From NCBI RefSeq assembly GCF_020164455.1, contig NZ_JAIQWW010000022.1:1-64000 (forward strand): a DNA stretch of 64,000 nt, read 5' to 3'. Positions 8,212-16,546 of the stretch are shown here, one piece after another. This stretch comes from Phyllobacterium chamaecytisi (GTDB lineage Bacteria; Pseudomonadota; Alphaproteobacteria; Rhizobiales; Rhizobiaceae). Within the stretch, counting starts at the first letter, position 1; each line of letters begins with the position of its first letter. A program made the position numbers and the translations under genes. Below the pieces are notes generated by a model. The model was not told the origin of the DNA. It did no database searches and worked only from the letters and a program-made list of their open reading frames with translations.

Positions 8212-9234
8212 TTATAGGTTTTCCACGTCGTCGATGGTGCGTTTGCGCAAGGCCGGGTCCATGACGGTTCCCGTTGCCGCTTCCATGTTTTCCTGTACAT
8301 GCGCCACGTTTGCGGTTGCGGGAATGGCGCACGTAACAGCCGGATGCGAGATGATGAATTTGAGCATCAGTTGCGCCCGGGTCTTCGCGCCGGTTTCGGA
8401 GACCCGGTCCGGCAAGGGATGATCCGCCATCTCCGCGATGAGGTCGCCCTGCCTGAAGGGCCGATTGACGATAACGGCGATCTTGCGCTCTGTGGCGAGC
8501 CGCAGGATGCGGTCCTCCACATCGCGGTCCAAGACATTGTAAGTTATCTGGACGAAATCGATCGGCTGCGACATCAGGATATCTTCGACTTCAGAGTGGC
8601 GGCGTCCCTCCGAGGTCGTGATGCCGACATATTTAAGCTGGCCAGCGTCCTTCATTTCGAACAGCGTCTGGAGATGCTCTTTCCAGCTTAGCAAATTGTG
8701 GACCTGAAGCAGCGTGAATTGAGGCACACCCCAAAAGCTTTGGGACTGCCTGATTTGCTCCCTGCCGGACTGCGGATCGCCGATCCAGACCTTGTCGGCG
8801 GAAAACAGCGTTTGGGGCCGCGACAGCTTTTCAAGCCCGTAACCGATCGTCTCCTGCGCCGAACCATACATTGGCGAGGAATCGATCAGCCTGCCTCCTG
8901 CAGCGAAGAAGGCCTGCATAACCGCAGTACATTCATCTCTGAGCTGTGTGTCATCCCCGACGTTGAAGGTGATCCAGCTTCCGAGGCCGACGACGGGAAT
9001 TTCCTCTCCGGATGAAGGAATGGGCCTGGTCAAGACCGATGGCACCTGAGCAGACAGCCGGTCGGGAAAGCCCGCCAGAGCCCCGGAACCCGCTATTAGC
9101 GCAAGAGCTTCCCGCCGATTGATTGAGAATCGCCTCCCATCTTGTCTCCTCGCAAGTCGCGCCGGTTTGCCTCTTATTGGTGGAGTATCGGGTATCCGCC
9201 GCCACTTGAAAACCCATAGCTGGATGACCGTCAC
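8212..9234 (-). CDS. Aldo/keto reductase with Tat-like signal
   Basis: About 340 residues with a TIM-barrel AKR fold. The tetrad is visible: Asp and Tyr in RLIDSSPMYGSA, Lys in FSADKVW and His in LLQVHNLL. The N-terminal INRREALALIAG resembles a twin-arginine signal, so the enzyme may be exported to the periplasm, which is known for a subset of this family. The open frame begins at a GTG (9234) without a ribosome site, and no ATG lies near the signal, so the start is uncertain. Its natural substrate is unknown; small aldehydes are likely. Confidence 0.82.
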   Translation of the reverse strand: MTVIQLWVFKWRRIPDTPPIRGKPARLARRQDGRRFSINRREALALIAGSGALAGFPDRLSAQVPSVLTRPIPSSGEEIPVVGLGSWITFNVGDDTQLRDECTAVMQAFFAAGGRLIDSSPMYGSAQETIGYGLEKLSRPQTLFSADKVWIGDPQSGREQIRQSQSFWGVPQFTLLQVHNLLSWKEHLQTLFEMKDAGQLKYVGITTSEGRRHSEVEDILMSQPIDFVQITYNVLDRDVEDRILRLATERKIAVIVNRPFRQGDLIAEMADHPLPDRVSETGAKTRAQLMLKFIISHPAVTCAIPATANVAHVQENMEAATGTVMDPALRKRTIDDVENL

Positions 9235-9464
9235 TCACATTGAATTGAAGCCATGATGCAGTCCCTAAGTCTTGTAGCGCTTCCGGCTTATGGCGCGGGA
9301 TGATCAAATAATTTAGCTTCGGTCCGACAAGGCAGGATAGGTTTTCCGCAACATTTGAACACATTTGGTTCTGATTGCATCGATCCTAGATGCATGGTCA
9401 GTTCTCACTGGAATCAACGGCTGACGCGGCGAAGGACGCGAGATGCTGCAAGCAGGAGTTTTTC

Positions 9465-10547
9465 ATGTCAAAGACTGCTCTCTACCTGGGCACGTTGTGT
9501 ATCCTTCTATCCGTGGGCAGTCCATTTGCGCAAGAAATGCCTCAAGCCAAACAACCGGTCAGGGTGGGACTCTATGTGAGCCCGCCATTTGTCATACAGG
9601 AGAAGGACCATTTCACAGGAATGGCAGTCGAGCTTTGGGAGGCGCTTGCAAGAACACAAGGCCTTCAGACCGACTATCAACCGTTCCCGACGGTCCGCGC
9701 CCTGATCGACGCCACTGCGGATGGCGACATCGATGTTGCCGTCACCAATCTCACCATTACGCAAGGCCGGGCGCAGCGGATCGACTTCACCTATCCATGG
9801 TTCGACGCCGGACTGAGGATAATGGTCAACGAACATCAGGGCACGGGTTTTCTGGAGGTAGTAACAGGATTGAGGGACTCAGGATTCCTTCGCGCCTATG
9901 CATGGATTGCCTTTGTCGTTGCCGCGGCGACCGTACTGCTGACCCTCTTGGACCGAAGGTTTGCTCCCGACTTTCCACGGCGATGGCGTGACGGCATAGC
10001 AGAAAGCTTCTTCTCGGTCATGTCGATTGCTGCTGGCAAATCAACAGGCCGAAAGAATGTTTTTGGGTGGGTTGGGCGGATATGGCAGGGTTTGTGGCTC
10101 GTATGCGGGATTGCCGTGCTGGCATTTGTTACGTCCTCCGTGGCGACAGTAATGACCACGCTCTCGCTGACCAACCAAATCAACAGCCTTTCCGATCTTC
10201 CTGGCAAGGCTGTCGGGGTTTTCACCGGGAGTGTGTCGGAGGATTTTGCCCGTAACTCCGGGTTGGACTTGCATTTATTCCCGGACATTGACGCTGCCGT
10301 GGCGGCTTTACTCGACGGCAGCATCACAGCCATCATCGGCGATGCCCCGGTGCTGGAATATTATGCCCACAAACACCCCGAACAAAGGGTCGATGTCATC
10401 GGAGGCGTCTTCGAGCCGGACAAATACGGCTTCGGGCTTCCTCTCAACAGTCCCTCTACAAGGCGGCTGACCGTTGAACTCATAGGCGCTCATGAGCGTG
10501 GTCTCGTGGAGCAGCTGCACGCCAAATACTTTGGCGATTCACCCTAA
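9465..10547 (+). CDS. GluR0-like ligand-gated ion channel or transporter-related receptor
   Basis: A 360-residue protein: signal peptide (1-22), first half of a type-3 solute-binding domain (about 31-125), a membrane insertion (helix about 145-162, re-entrant loop about 180-193, helix about 208-232), then the second binding lobe (about 240-355). This is the layout of prokaryotic ionotropic glutamate receptors. The pore loop reads SVMSIAAGKSTGRK and lacks the TVGYG potassium filter. AGGAG precedes the chosen ATG. Ligand is probably an amino acid. Confidence 0.85.
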   Translation: MSKTALYLGTLCILLSVGSPFAQEMPQAKQPVRVGLYVSPPFVIQEKDHFTGMAVELWEALARTQGLQTDYQPFPTVRALIDATADGDIDVAVTNLTITQGRAQRIDFTYPWFDAGLRIMVNEHQGTGFLEVVTGLRDSGFLRAYAWIAFVVAAATVLLTLLDRRFAPDFPRRWRDGIAESFFSVMSIAAGKSTGRKNVFGWVGRIWQGLWLVCGIAVLAFVTSSVATVMTTLSLTNQINSLSDLPGKAVGVFTGSVSEDFARNSGLDLHLFPDIDAAVAALLDGSITAIIGDAPVLEYYAHKHPEQRVDVIGGVFEPDKYGFGLPLNSPSTRRLTVELIGAHERGLVEQLHAKYFGDSP

Positions 10548-10744
10548 ATGGGGGCTGACCACCAGGCTCGCCCGACTGGCCAACCAGCGCGCGACCTGCC
10601 CCAGTGTTTTTATCGTTCTTGCCGTGAGAACAAAATAAGAACGTCGGATCAACTCGTCAAGGAGGAAACCGCGCGTGCGACACGCTTGCACACAACCGGG
10701 GATGGCTTATCATCAACCTTGCAACCAAACACCTTAATGCCGAA

Positions 10745-11002
10745 GTGACGGCCCGTGCCATGCCGATACCAAAGCCCCACCATCCAAGAACTCATCCCGA
10801 GCGGTTTGATTCATGTCAGTTGGCGATTGAGGACAAGCTGATAGAATTGATCGGCCACGCCTCGGATATGGGCTGGCACAGAGACGAAATACTGTCGGCC
10901 ATCATCGCAATAGCCGACAACTTGTCCTTGGCCCGGCGTGACGATATCGCGCTCGCGATAGAAACGCAGTTATCGAAACTGATGAAGAAAAAGGATGTCT
11001 GA
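10745..11002 (+). CDS. Small helical protein, paralogue of the one at 25446
   Basis: About 80-85 residues. The pattern PERFDSCQLAIEDKLIELIG, GW-RDEILSAI, then SKLMKKKD is shared with the gene at 25446-25688 and more loosely with 24875-25075. No known domain is recognised. The start is a GTG at 10745 or ATG 10760, without a clear ribosome site. Its end overlaps the next gene by 8 bases, suggesting coupling. Confidence 0.7.
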   Translation: MTARAMPIPKPHHPRTHPERFDSCQLAIEDKLIELIGHASDMGWHRDEILSAIIAIADNLSLARRDDIALAIETQLSKLMKKKDV

Positions 11003-11258
11003 ATTGGCTGACGCCAAAGCGCATCCCGCGCGCCTTATCGTTGTTGTCGCATTCAGCCGGGCAGACAATGGGCAGCTTGTACCTGCCTACGATCCGATGC
11101 AGTTCGAAACCCCAGAAGAGGCCACGCGAATGGCGCGCTATCTCGCGGTAAAATGCGCTGGCGTTTTGGCATGGGTTCGCGATGCACAGCCTGACGCGGG
11201 AGGCTACGGGCCTCCGACGATCCTGTTTCAATCTGGCGACGTACCGGAGTTGGAGTAG
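10995..11258 (+). CDS. Small hypothetical protein
   Basis: An 87-residue protein with the segment ARLIVVVAFSRADNGQLVPAY and the helix EEATRMARYLAVKCAGVLAW. It resembles a compact alpha/beta fold, family unknown. AAAGG lies just before ATG 10995, inside the end of the upstream gene, so the two are translated together. Confidence 0.7.
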   Translation: MSELADAKAHPARLIVVVAFSRADNGQLVPAYDPMQFETPEEATRMARYLAVKCAGVLAWVRDAQPDAGGYGPPTILFQSGDVPELE

Positions 11259-11274
11259 CCCTCAAGCGATCAAG

Positions 11275-11730
11275 ATGACGTGGGAAGCAAACATTCAAAA
11301 TCTCGTCAAAATTGGCGCGGTCAAAACCACCCAGCGCAATGAAGCTGTCATTCACCAGCGCCTGGCAGACGCCGAGGCATATTTAATGGACGCTCGACAT
11401 GTTACGACCACTCAATCGCGCTTCCTGCTGGCCGTCGAAGGTGTGCGCCAGGTAAGTCTTGCGGTCCTCAACCACACCGGGATCAAAGTCATTCCCCACG
11501 CCCAGCACAAGATCGACGTGTCGCAGCTGGCTGCAATGATTACACAGCTTGAAACCGTCGTTCCGGCCGCGGCAAAGACCTTGGGAGACTTCCGGCATAT
11601 CCGCATACAACGGAAAAGCATGTCACCTGCCCCACCAATCTCGGTGGAACAGGCAGCCAAGGCAGTGGATATGCTGGAACAGCTTCTCGCCCGCGCCCAG
11701 ATTCTAACAAATGTCGGTAAAAACGCTTAG
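11275..11730 (+). CDS. Helical hypothetical protein
   Basis: A 151-residue, almost wholly helical protein following the previous gene by 16 bases. Segments such as HQRLADAEAYLMDARHV and FLLAVEGVRQVSLAVLNHTG resemble HEPN-type helical bundles, but the R-4-6-H catalytic motif is not evident. The chosen ATG follows GCGATCAAG, a weak site. Function unknown. Confidence 0.6.
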   Translation: MTWEANIQNLVKIGAVKTTQRNEAVIHQRLADAEAYLMDARHVTTTQSRFLLAVEGVRQVSLAVLNHTGIKVIPHAQHKIDVSQLAAMITQLETVVPAAAKTLGDFRHIRIQRKSMSPAPPISVEQAAKAVDMLEQLLARAQILTNVGKNA

Positions 11731-11763
11731 GGGATATAACCAGAGTTTGGTAGCGATTGGATG

Positions 11764-12230
11764 CTACTTGTTGATCGAGGTAACCGCCAAGTTTGTAAGC
11801 TTGTTGTTGGCCGCCTTTTCCTGGTCGAGGATTTCACTCAGCAGTACGTGAGCTGGTTCATTTCCGAGAACCTTTGCCCATTCGCGCAGAGAGCCATAAC
11901 GGGCTATTTCATAATGTTCGACGGCTTGGCAGGCGGCTAGTGCACCAGCTTCCAAGGCAACACCTTGCGCTTCGGCAAGAATACCCACCGCCTCTTTTAA
12001 AATACCATCCGTAGCATCGCATTTCTCGCCTGCAGGTTTGACGCCGATAGTCTTGAAAACCTTTTCCAAGGTTTTGATCTGGCCTTTAGTTTCTGCAAGG
12101 TGCTCCAGGCTCATTTTCAACGCTGCATTTTTTACCGCGCTCGATACTTTTGGAAGGGCCTTTGCGATAGCATCTCGGCATAATAAACATCTTTTAGAGT
12201 GTGCTCGAACAGCTCAGCGAGTGTCTTCAT
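11764..12230 (-). pseudogene. DUF892 ferritin-like protein, frameshifted
   Basis: ATG 12230 starts MKTLAELFEHTLKDVYYAE, the family N-terminus. The next codons run into a stop. In the other frame AIAKALPKVSSAVKNAALKM continues into the intact C-terminal part (to 11764) with HYEIARYGSLREWA. One extra base near 12170-12176 would restore a protein of about 155 residues. Intact relatives lie at 20242 and, also frameshifted, at 42137. An exact EcfG-type promoter is retained. Confidence 0.8.
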
Positions 12231-12264
12231 AATTTGGTGCTCCAATTGAAATCGGCACCTCAAC

Positions 12265-12289
12265 AACTCGCAGTTACATTTATCGTTCC
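12265..12289 (-). promoter_or_regulatory. EcfG-type stress promoter for the DUF892 gene at 12230
   Basis: Minus strand GGAAC (12289-12285), 16 bases, AGTT (12268-12265), 35 bases from the ATG. The sequence from here to 12594 holds nothing else recognised. Confidence 0.75.
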
Positions 12290-12594
12290 GGCTTCAAATA
12301 GTTTGCCCCTTGTCCGGCTCCTGTTGTTCGTCTTCTGCTGTACCGAGCCGCATCAAACGGCCCTCAGACTGTTTGCCCATCGCCGGAGCAGCATATGGCC
12401 CGGCGGCAAACACCGCGGCCACCCCTCGCCACAGCCGTCAAAGACGAGAAGGCCTTTTGTTGTTTGGCGGTCGCCTGCCGTCAGCGCGACCACCCCTTAG
12501 TTCGAATAATTTGTGCAGTGCAGCAACGATTGCTTTCGAGACGCGTTAGCCGTGTATCAGCGCCATCCCGTCGTTGACCAATGAGGACGCTGTC

Positions 12595-13683
12595 ATGAGG
12601 AATATTGCCGATACGATCAACCGCCTGAATGGTCAGCGCAGCCTGGCCAAGCCGACCTGGACGAAGTCGAACACGCGTTTATGCATGTTGCCCGACTTCG
12701 GTTCAAATCCAGGCGACCTGCTCGCATGGACGTATATTCCGAAGACGTTCCGGCCTGGATCGCCACTTGTGGTTGTCCTTCATGGCTGCACACAAACGGC
12801 AGCCGACTATAGCGACGGCTCAGGATGGTCTGAGCTGGCCGATAAATACGGATTTGCCTTGCTATTTGCCGAACAGCAACGGAAAAATAATCCGAACCTT
12901 TGCTTCAATTGGTTTGCCACTGAAGACACGACTCGAGGCCAAGGAGAGGTATGTTCAATCAGCCAGATGATTGAAGTCCTAATGGACAGGCTTTCCATAG
13001 ACCCGGCAAAGATCTATGTGACTGGCTTATCAGCAGGCGGTGCGATGGCCGCGGCCATGCTTGCCACTTATCCCGAGATGTTCAAAGGAGGCGCAATCAT
13101 TGCAGGTTTGCCGTACGGCAGCGCGTCAAGCATCCCCGAGGCATTCGACCGAATGCGTGGCCACGGCTTGCAGGAAGGCCGCGTTCTCGCTGATCGGGTC
13201 CGGCGCGCATCCGATCACCAAGGACCATGGCCCTCCATTGCCGTTTGGCACGGCACCGCCGATAGAACCGTCGATCCACTCAACATGGAAGCAATCCTTG
13301 GACAATGGCGCAACCTGCACGAATTCCATCAAGCTCCGATTGCGGGAATGGTGAATGGCCATCCCATGCGCAAATGGAGCGACACAGGAGGTACCACCGT
13401 AGTTGAAGCGTACACAATCAATGGAATGGGCCACGGCACTCCACTTCAGAGAGTGGGTGCAGACAGTTACGGGTCTCCCCGTCCGTTCATGCTTGATGTC
13501 GGCATCTCATCCACTTGGCATATCGCCAATTCCTGGGGACTCCTTGGCAATGAGCGAACGCTTGTCGTTGAGCAGGAAGCGAGTGCCGCCTCTCAACCTG
13601 AGCGGGAAGCTCCACGACATGCCAACCGATCGGTCAGCGATGTGATCGAAGATGCTCTGCGCACAGCTGGATTGCTGAAGTGA
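12595..13683 (+). CDS. PHB-depolymerase family esterase
   Basis: A 362-residue alpha/beta hydrolase of the PhaZ/feruloyl-esterase-like group. The oxyanion motif VVVLHGCTQTA (about 59-69) is followed by the nucleophile elbow GLSAGG with Ser146. The Asp lies in WHGTADRTVDP and the His in GMGHGTPL. No signal peptide is seen, so it is probably cytoplasmic, acting on short-chain polyester or aryl esters. ATG 12595 is chosen because GAGGAC precedes it; a TTG at 12574 is in frame. Confidence 0.9.
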   Translation: MRNIADTINRLNGQRSLAKPTWTKSNTRLCMLPDFGSNPGDLLAWTYIPKTFRPGSPLVVVLHGCTQTAADYSDGSGWSELADKYGFALLFAEQQRKNNPNLCFNWFATEDTTRGQGEVCSISQMIEVLMDRLSIDPAKIYVTGLSAGGAMAAAMLATYPEMFKGGAIIAGLPYGSASSIPEAFDRMRGHGLQEGRVLADRVRRASDHQGPWPSIAVWHGTADRTVDPLNMEAILGQWRNLHEFHQAPIAGMVNGHPMRKWSDTGGTTVVEAYTINGMGHGTPLQRVGADSYGSPRPFMLDVGISSTWHIANSWGLLGNERTLVVEQEASAASQPEREAPRHANRSVSDVIEDALRTAGLLK

Positions 13684-13684
13684 C

Positions 13685-13830
13685 GATATCCTGTCCTCTT
13701 TTGGATGAGAGGACAATGCGTCTAGATACAGCGGTGCACCAGTCGGCTGACTCTACGCTATCTAATATTTCAGATTATTTGGGTCGTGGAGAACAAAATA
13801 TTCAGTTGCGAGTTCGTTCCAAAGAAGGAT
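13685..13830. repeat. Orphan copy of the sigma-factor leader
   Basis: Starting at the esterase stop, this stretch aligns with 19385-19505, the leader of the ECF sigma gene. Both contain an 8-bp hairpin (TGTCCTCT 13692-13699, AGAGGACA 13708-13715), GACAATGCGTC, a TACGCTA block, ATTTCAG and TTTGGGTCGTGGA. Homology stops where the sigma start codon would be (ATC instead of the sigma gene's ATG on the minus strand). Confidence 0.7.
13790..13814 (+). promoter_or_regulatory. Near-consensus EcfG-type promoter upstream of the antiporter
   Basis: AGAAC at 13790-13794, 16 bases, AGTT at 13811-13814. One mismatch in the -35 element. It points at the antiporter 127 bases downstream. Confidence 0.35.
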
Positions 13831-13940
13831 GAACGAGAGCCTTTGGATCCAGCGTTTGGCGCTTCTGCTCAATAAGGTCTTCGAACTTCTCGTCACCTTA
13901 AGCGTTGTGGTAGGCCGCCGCTATCTACAGGAGTACGCTT

Positions 13941-15191
13941 ATTAACACCTATGTTGTCCTCCTCGCACTGCTTGGCGTGGTCGTTCTGTTCACCGCTTGG
14001 CTGCCTATGCTGCTCAAGGACTTTCCTCTGTCATTGCCTATGATATGCATTGCCTTCGGAACATTGTTTGTATGGACACCTCTTTCGACAATCGTCGGTT
14101 CCAATCCCCTCGACAGTCGCTACATGACCGAGAAGGTGACGGAATTCGCCGTTATCATTTCACTGATGGGGGCAGGTCTGAAGATCGATAGACCTTTGGG
14201 ATGGCGGAGCTGGATGACAACGTGGCGGCTTCTCGCCATCTCAATGCCGCTGACGATTGCTGCCATTGCTGCTCTCGGCTGGAGCATCCTTGGACTTGGA
14301 TTGGCGTCGGCCCTCTTGCTTGGATCTGCCTTAGCCCCGACGGACCCGGTCCTTGCCAGTGACGTTCAGGTTGGACCGCCGCAATCGGGCGAAGATGGAG
14401 AAGTTCGGTTCTCGCTAACGTCGGAAGCCGGCCTCAATGATGGTCTGAGCTTTCCCTTCGTGCATTTGGCCATCGCCTTGGCACTGGCAACGCAAGCTGG
14501 CAATCCGTGGTTGCAGAATTGGCTCCTGTTCGATGTGTTGTGGCGGCTCGGCGCAGGTGTTTGTTTGGGATGGCTGACTGGGAAGCTTTTGGGCATCTTG
14601 ACCTTTCGCCTTCCAAAACGAGCAAAACTCGCGCGCACTGGCGACGGATTTGTTGCGCTGGGTATCACTTGCCTGAGCTACGGTCTGATCGAGATGGCCC
14701 ATGGCTACGGTTTTGTTGGCGTGTTTGTCACGGCCCTGACGCTTAGGGCGGCTGAACGCGGAAGCGACTATCACACAAACTTGCACGATTTTGCTGAACA
14801 GATTGAACGGCTTTTGATGATGGTCGTGCTTGTGTGTTTTGGAGCAGCCATCGCAGAGGGAACAGTTTTCCGAGCGTTCGACTGGAGAGTAGCTGCAGTC
14901 GCACTCACAATTATCTTCCTTGTTCGTCCAGCCGCGGGTTGGCTCGGCTTGATTGGAAGCCCGATTCCGGGGAGGGAAAAGGCGGTCATTGCAATCTTCG
15001 GCATTCGGGGTTTGGGGTCGTTCTACTACATGGCCTATGCGACTGGTCATGCCGCATTCGCCAAAACCGATGTCCTGTGGGCCACCGTTTCGCTGGTCGT
15101 TTTGGTGTCCATCATCCTTCACGGCATCGTCGTGACGCCAGTCATGCGACGTCTAGATCGCCGGCAAAAGTCAGCTGCAAATGCTTTATGA
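13941..15191 (+). CDS. Cation/proton antiporter (CPA1/NhaP-like), ATT start
   Basis: About 416 residues with 11-12 membrane helices, a sodium/proton exchanger-type fold. The GSALAPTDPVLASDVQV stretch (about 133-149) carries the family's conserved acidic residues. Upstream codons down to 13944 are coding: the decayed copy at 7385 keeps their protein with synonymous changes. No ATG, GTG or TTG lies there; ATT 13941 follows AGGAG by 7 bases and a stop lies at 13911. The alternative is GTG 13977, with no ribosome site. Transported ion cannot be told. Confidence 0.85.
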   Translation: MNTYVVLLALLGVVVLFTAWLPMLLKDFPLSLPMICIAFGTLFVWTPLSTIVGSNPLDSRYMTEKVTEFAVIISLMGAGLKIDRPLGWRSWMTTWRLLAISMPLTIAAIAALGWSILGLGLASALLLGSALAPTDPVLASDVQVGPPQSGEDGEVRFSLTSEAGLNDGLSFPFVHLAIALALATQAGNPWLQNWLLFDVLWRLGAGVCLGWLTGKLLGILTFRLPKRAKLARTGDGFVALGITCLSYGLIEMAHGYGFVGVFVTALTLRAAERGSDYHTNLHDFAEQIERLLMMVVLVCFGAAIAEGTVFRAFDWRVAAVALTIIFLVRPAAGWLGLIGSPIPGREKAVIAIFGIRGLGSFYYMAYATGHAAFAKTDVLWATVSLVVLVSIILHGIVVTPVMRRLDRRQKSAANAL

Positions 15192-15237
15192 CGTCGGAGG
15201 AATGTGCATGATCCCGCTATACCAAAGCATTCTAAAA

Positions 15238-15275
15238 AAGAAGCCAAGCCGCAGACATCCGCGACCTGGCTTTTC
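15238..15275. terminator. Bidirectional terminator-like hairpin
   Basis: AAGCCA (15241-15246) pairs with TGGCTT (15267-15272), flanked by A and T runs, between the convergent antiporter and stress-protein genes. Confidence 0.4.
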
Positions 15276-15328
15276 CCAATCCAACATGCTCAAGAAAAAC
15301 TAGAACTCCATCTCGACAGGCATAGTGT

Positions 15329-15928
15329 TTACGCCATCGGACGGTAGTCGCGGGCTCGCTCACGCTCCCGCACCAGTTCTTCTTCGGTGAAGTCAGCGCT
15401 GTTTTCATCAAAGCCCTGCCAACCTTCCTCTCGATACATGGCGCGTCGTGTATTCAGGTCAACGGGAGCATTTTCATCGATGACCGAACGGGCAATATCA
15501 ACCTGATCATCCTCGACGCGCGCCGAAACCAACGTGCTGCCTCTTCGGACACCTTCTGCATAAACGTGAGCGTCGTTTTCATCGACGCCTGCACTCGTCA
15601 TTGAGCCGATTATTCCGCCTGCAGCACCACCAGCAACAGCGCCTGCAACCGCACCCGTTGCGGTAGCGACAAGCCAGCCCGCGGCGACGACTGGTCCGAC
15701 GCCCGGGATTGCCAGCATGCCAAGGCCCGCCAGGAGCCCGCCTGCGCCGCCCATGACGGCACCGACGCCAGCCCCGGTTGCTGCACCCTCGCCTGCGTTG
15801 GATTCATCCGTTTTGCCACTGCGGCTGACGATGCTGATATTGGACGAGGAAATCCCTGCATCCTCAAGCGCGTTGACAGCGGTTTTGGCATCTTCGTGAT
15901 TGTCATATAGTCCTGTTACGGTTTGCAT
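15329..15928 (-). CDS. General stress protein (YflT-like, glycine-rich membrane type)
   Basis: A 199-residue protein. The N-terminal TVTGLYDNHEDAKTAVNALE (about 3-22) is the YflT-type stress fold. A long Gly/Ala-rich hydrophobic hairpin follows (about 48-108), then a second repeat (HVYAEGVRRGSTLVSARVED, about 120-140) and a charged tail. GGAGGA precedes the ATG. It lies 31 bases after a PepSY gene and is probably co-transcribed from the promoter at 16322. Close paralogue at 52455. Biochemical function is unknown. Confidence 0.88.
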   Translation of the reverse strand: MQTVTGLYDNHEDAKTAVNALEDAGISSSNISIVSRSGKTDESNAGEGAATGAGVGAVMGGAGGLLAGLGMLAIPGVGPVVAAGWLVATATGAVAGAVAGGAAGGIIGSMTSAGVDENDAHVYAEGVRRGSTLVSARVEDDQVDIARSVIDENAPVDLNTRRAMYREEGWQGFDENSADFTEEELVRERERARDYRPMA

Positions 15929-15959
15929 AGTTCCTCCTGTTTATTGCCCGCTGAAAAAA

Positions 15960-16280
15960 TTATTTGGCGGCTTCGACAACGTTGCCTTGGAAATCGAGTT
16001 TTACCTCGACCGATTTGCCGTCTTTCATCGCGGTGCCCGTCCAGACGCCATCTTCACCCTTGGTCAAAGGACCGACGTCGGCGTAACCCTTGGCTTCGAT
16101 GCGTTCCCTTGCCTGGCCCTCGGTGAAACTGTTGGCCCCTTCAACTGGGGCTGCCGGATTTTTTGTATCTGGAGTCGCGACGGCAGGCGTTTGGGTATCA
16201 GTTGCAGGTTTTGTTGCCTCTTGGGCGTGGGCCGCGGAGAGGATAGAGAGAGCGCCGAGCGCGAGAGCTATACGTTTCAT
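15960..16280 (-). CDS. Periplasmic PepSY-like domain protein
   Basis: A 106-residue protein with a signal peptide ending at AHAQ (about residue 20), a Thr/Pro-rich linker and a PepSY-like domain (SFTEGQARERIEAKGYADVG to VKLDFQGNVVEA). Such domains occur as inhibitory or sensory modules in the envelope. AAGGAGG precedes the ATG. First gene of a stress-promoter operon with 15329. Confidence 0.82.
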   Translation of the reverse strand: MKRIALALGALSILSAAHAQEATKPATDTQTPAVATPDTKNPAAPVEGANSFTEGQARERIEAKGYADVGPLTKGEDGVWTGTAMKDGKSVEVKLDFQGNVVEAAK

Positions 16281-16321
16281 GGTGCCTCCTTATGTGATCG
16301 ATGATCGATCAGTGGAGTGAC

Positions 16322-16346
16322 AACCCGCCGTTGCTCCCAATGTTCC
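16322..16346 (-). promoter_or_regulatory. EcfG-type stress promoter for the PepSY-stress protein operon
   Basis: Minus strand GGAAC (16346-16342), 16 bases, GGTT (16325-16322), 42 bases from the ATG at 16280. Confidence 0.8.
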
Positions 16347-16472
16347 CGTACTATGCGCAATGCGCCCGAAGTTTATTTTTACTCGTGCATGGGACCAGAC
16401 GGCGGTGAGCAAATCTCGCCCAACTGCGATGGGCTAAATCTTCTCCCCCGCTTTCGAAACCGATATGCAATC

Positions 16473-16497
16473 GGAACTATCCACACATTTCCTCGTT
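16473..16497 (+). promoter_or_regulatory. EcfG-type stress promoter for the zinc metallopeptidase
   Basis: GGAAC 16473-16477, 16 bases, CGTT 16494-16497, 49 bases before ATG 16547. Confidence 0.75.
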
Positions 16498-16546
16498 TCA
16501 AAACGATTCTTCTCAATTCGAAGCCCTCTCCCGGAACAGCGGTCCA

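Noticed and set aside
14415-15122. 235-residue minus-strand frame
   Set aside because: Antisense of the antiporter; Cys- and His-rich low-quality sequence typical of a shadow frame.
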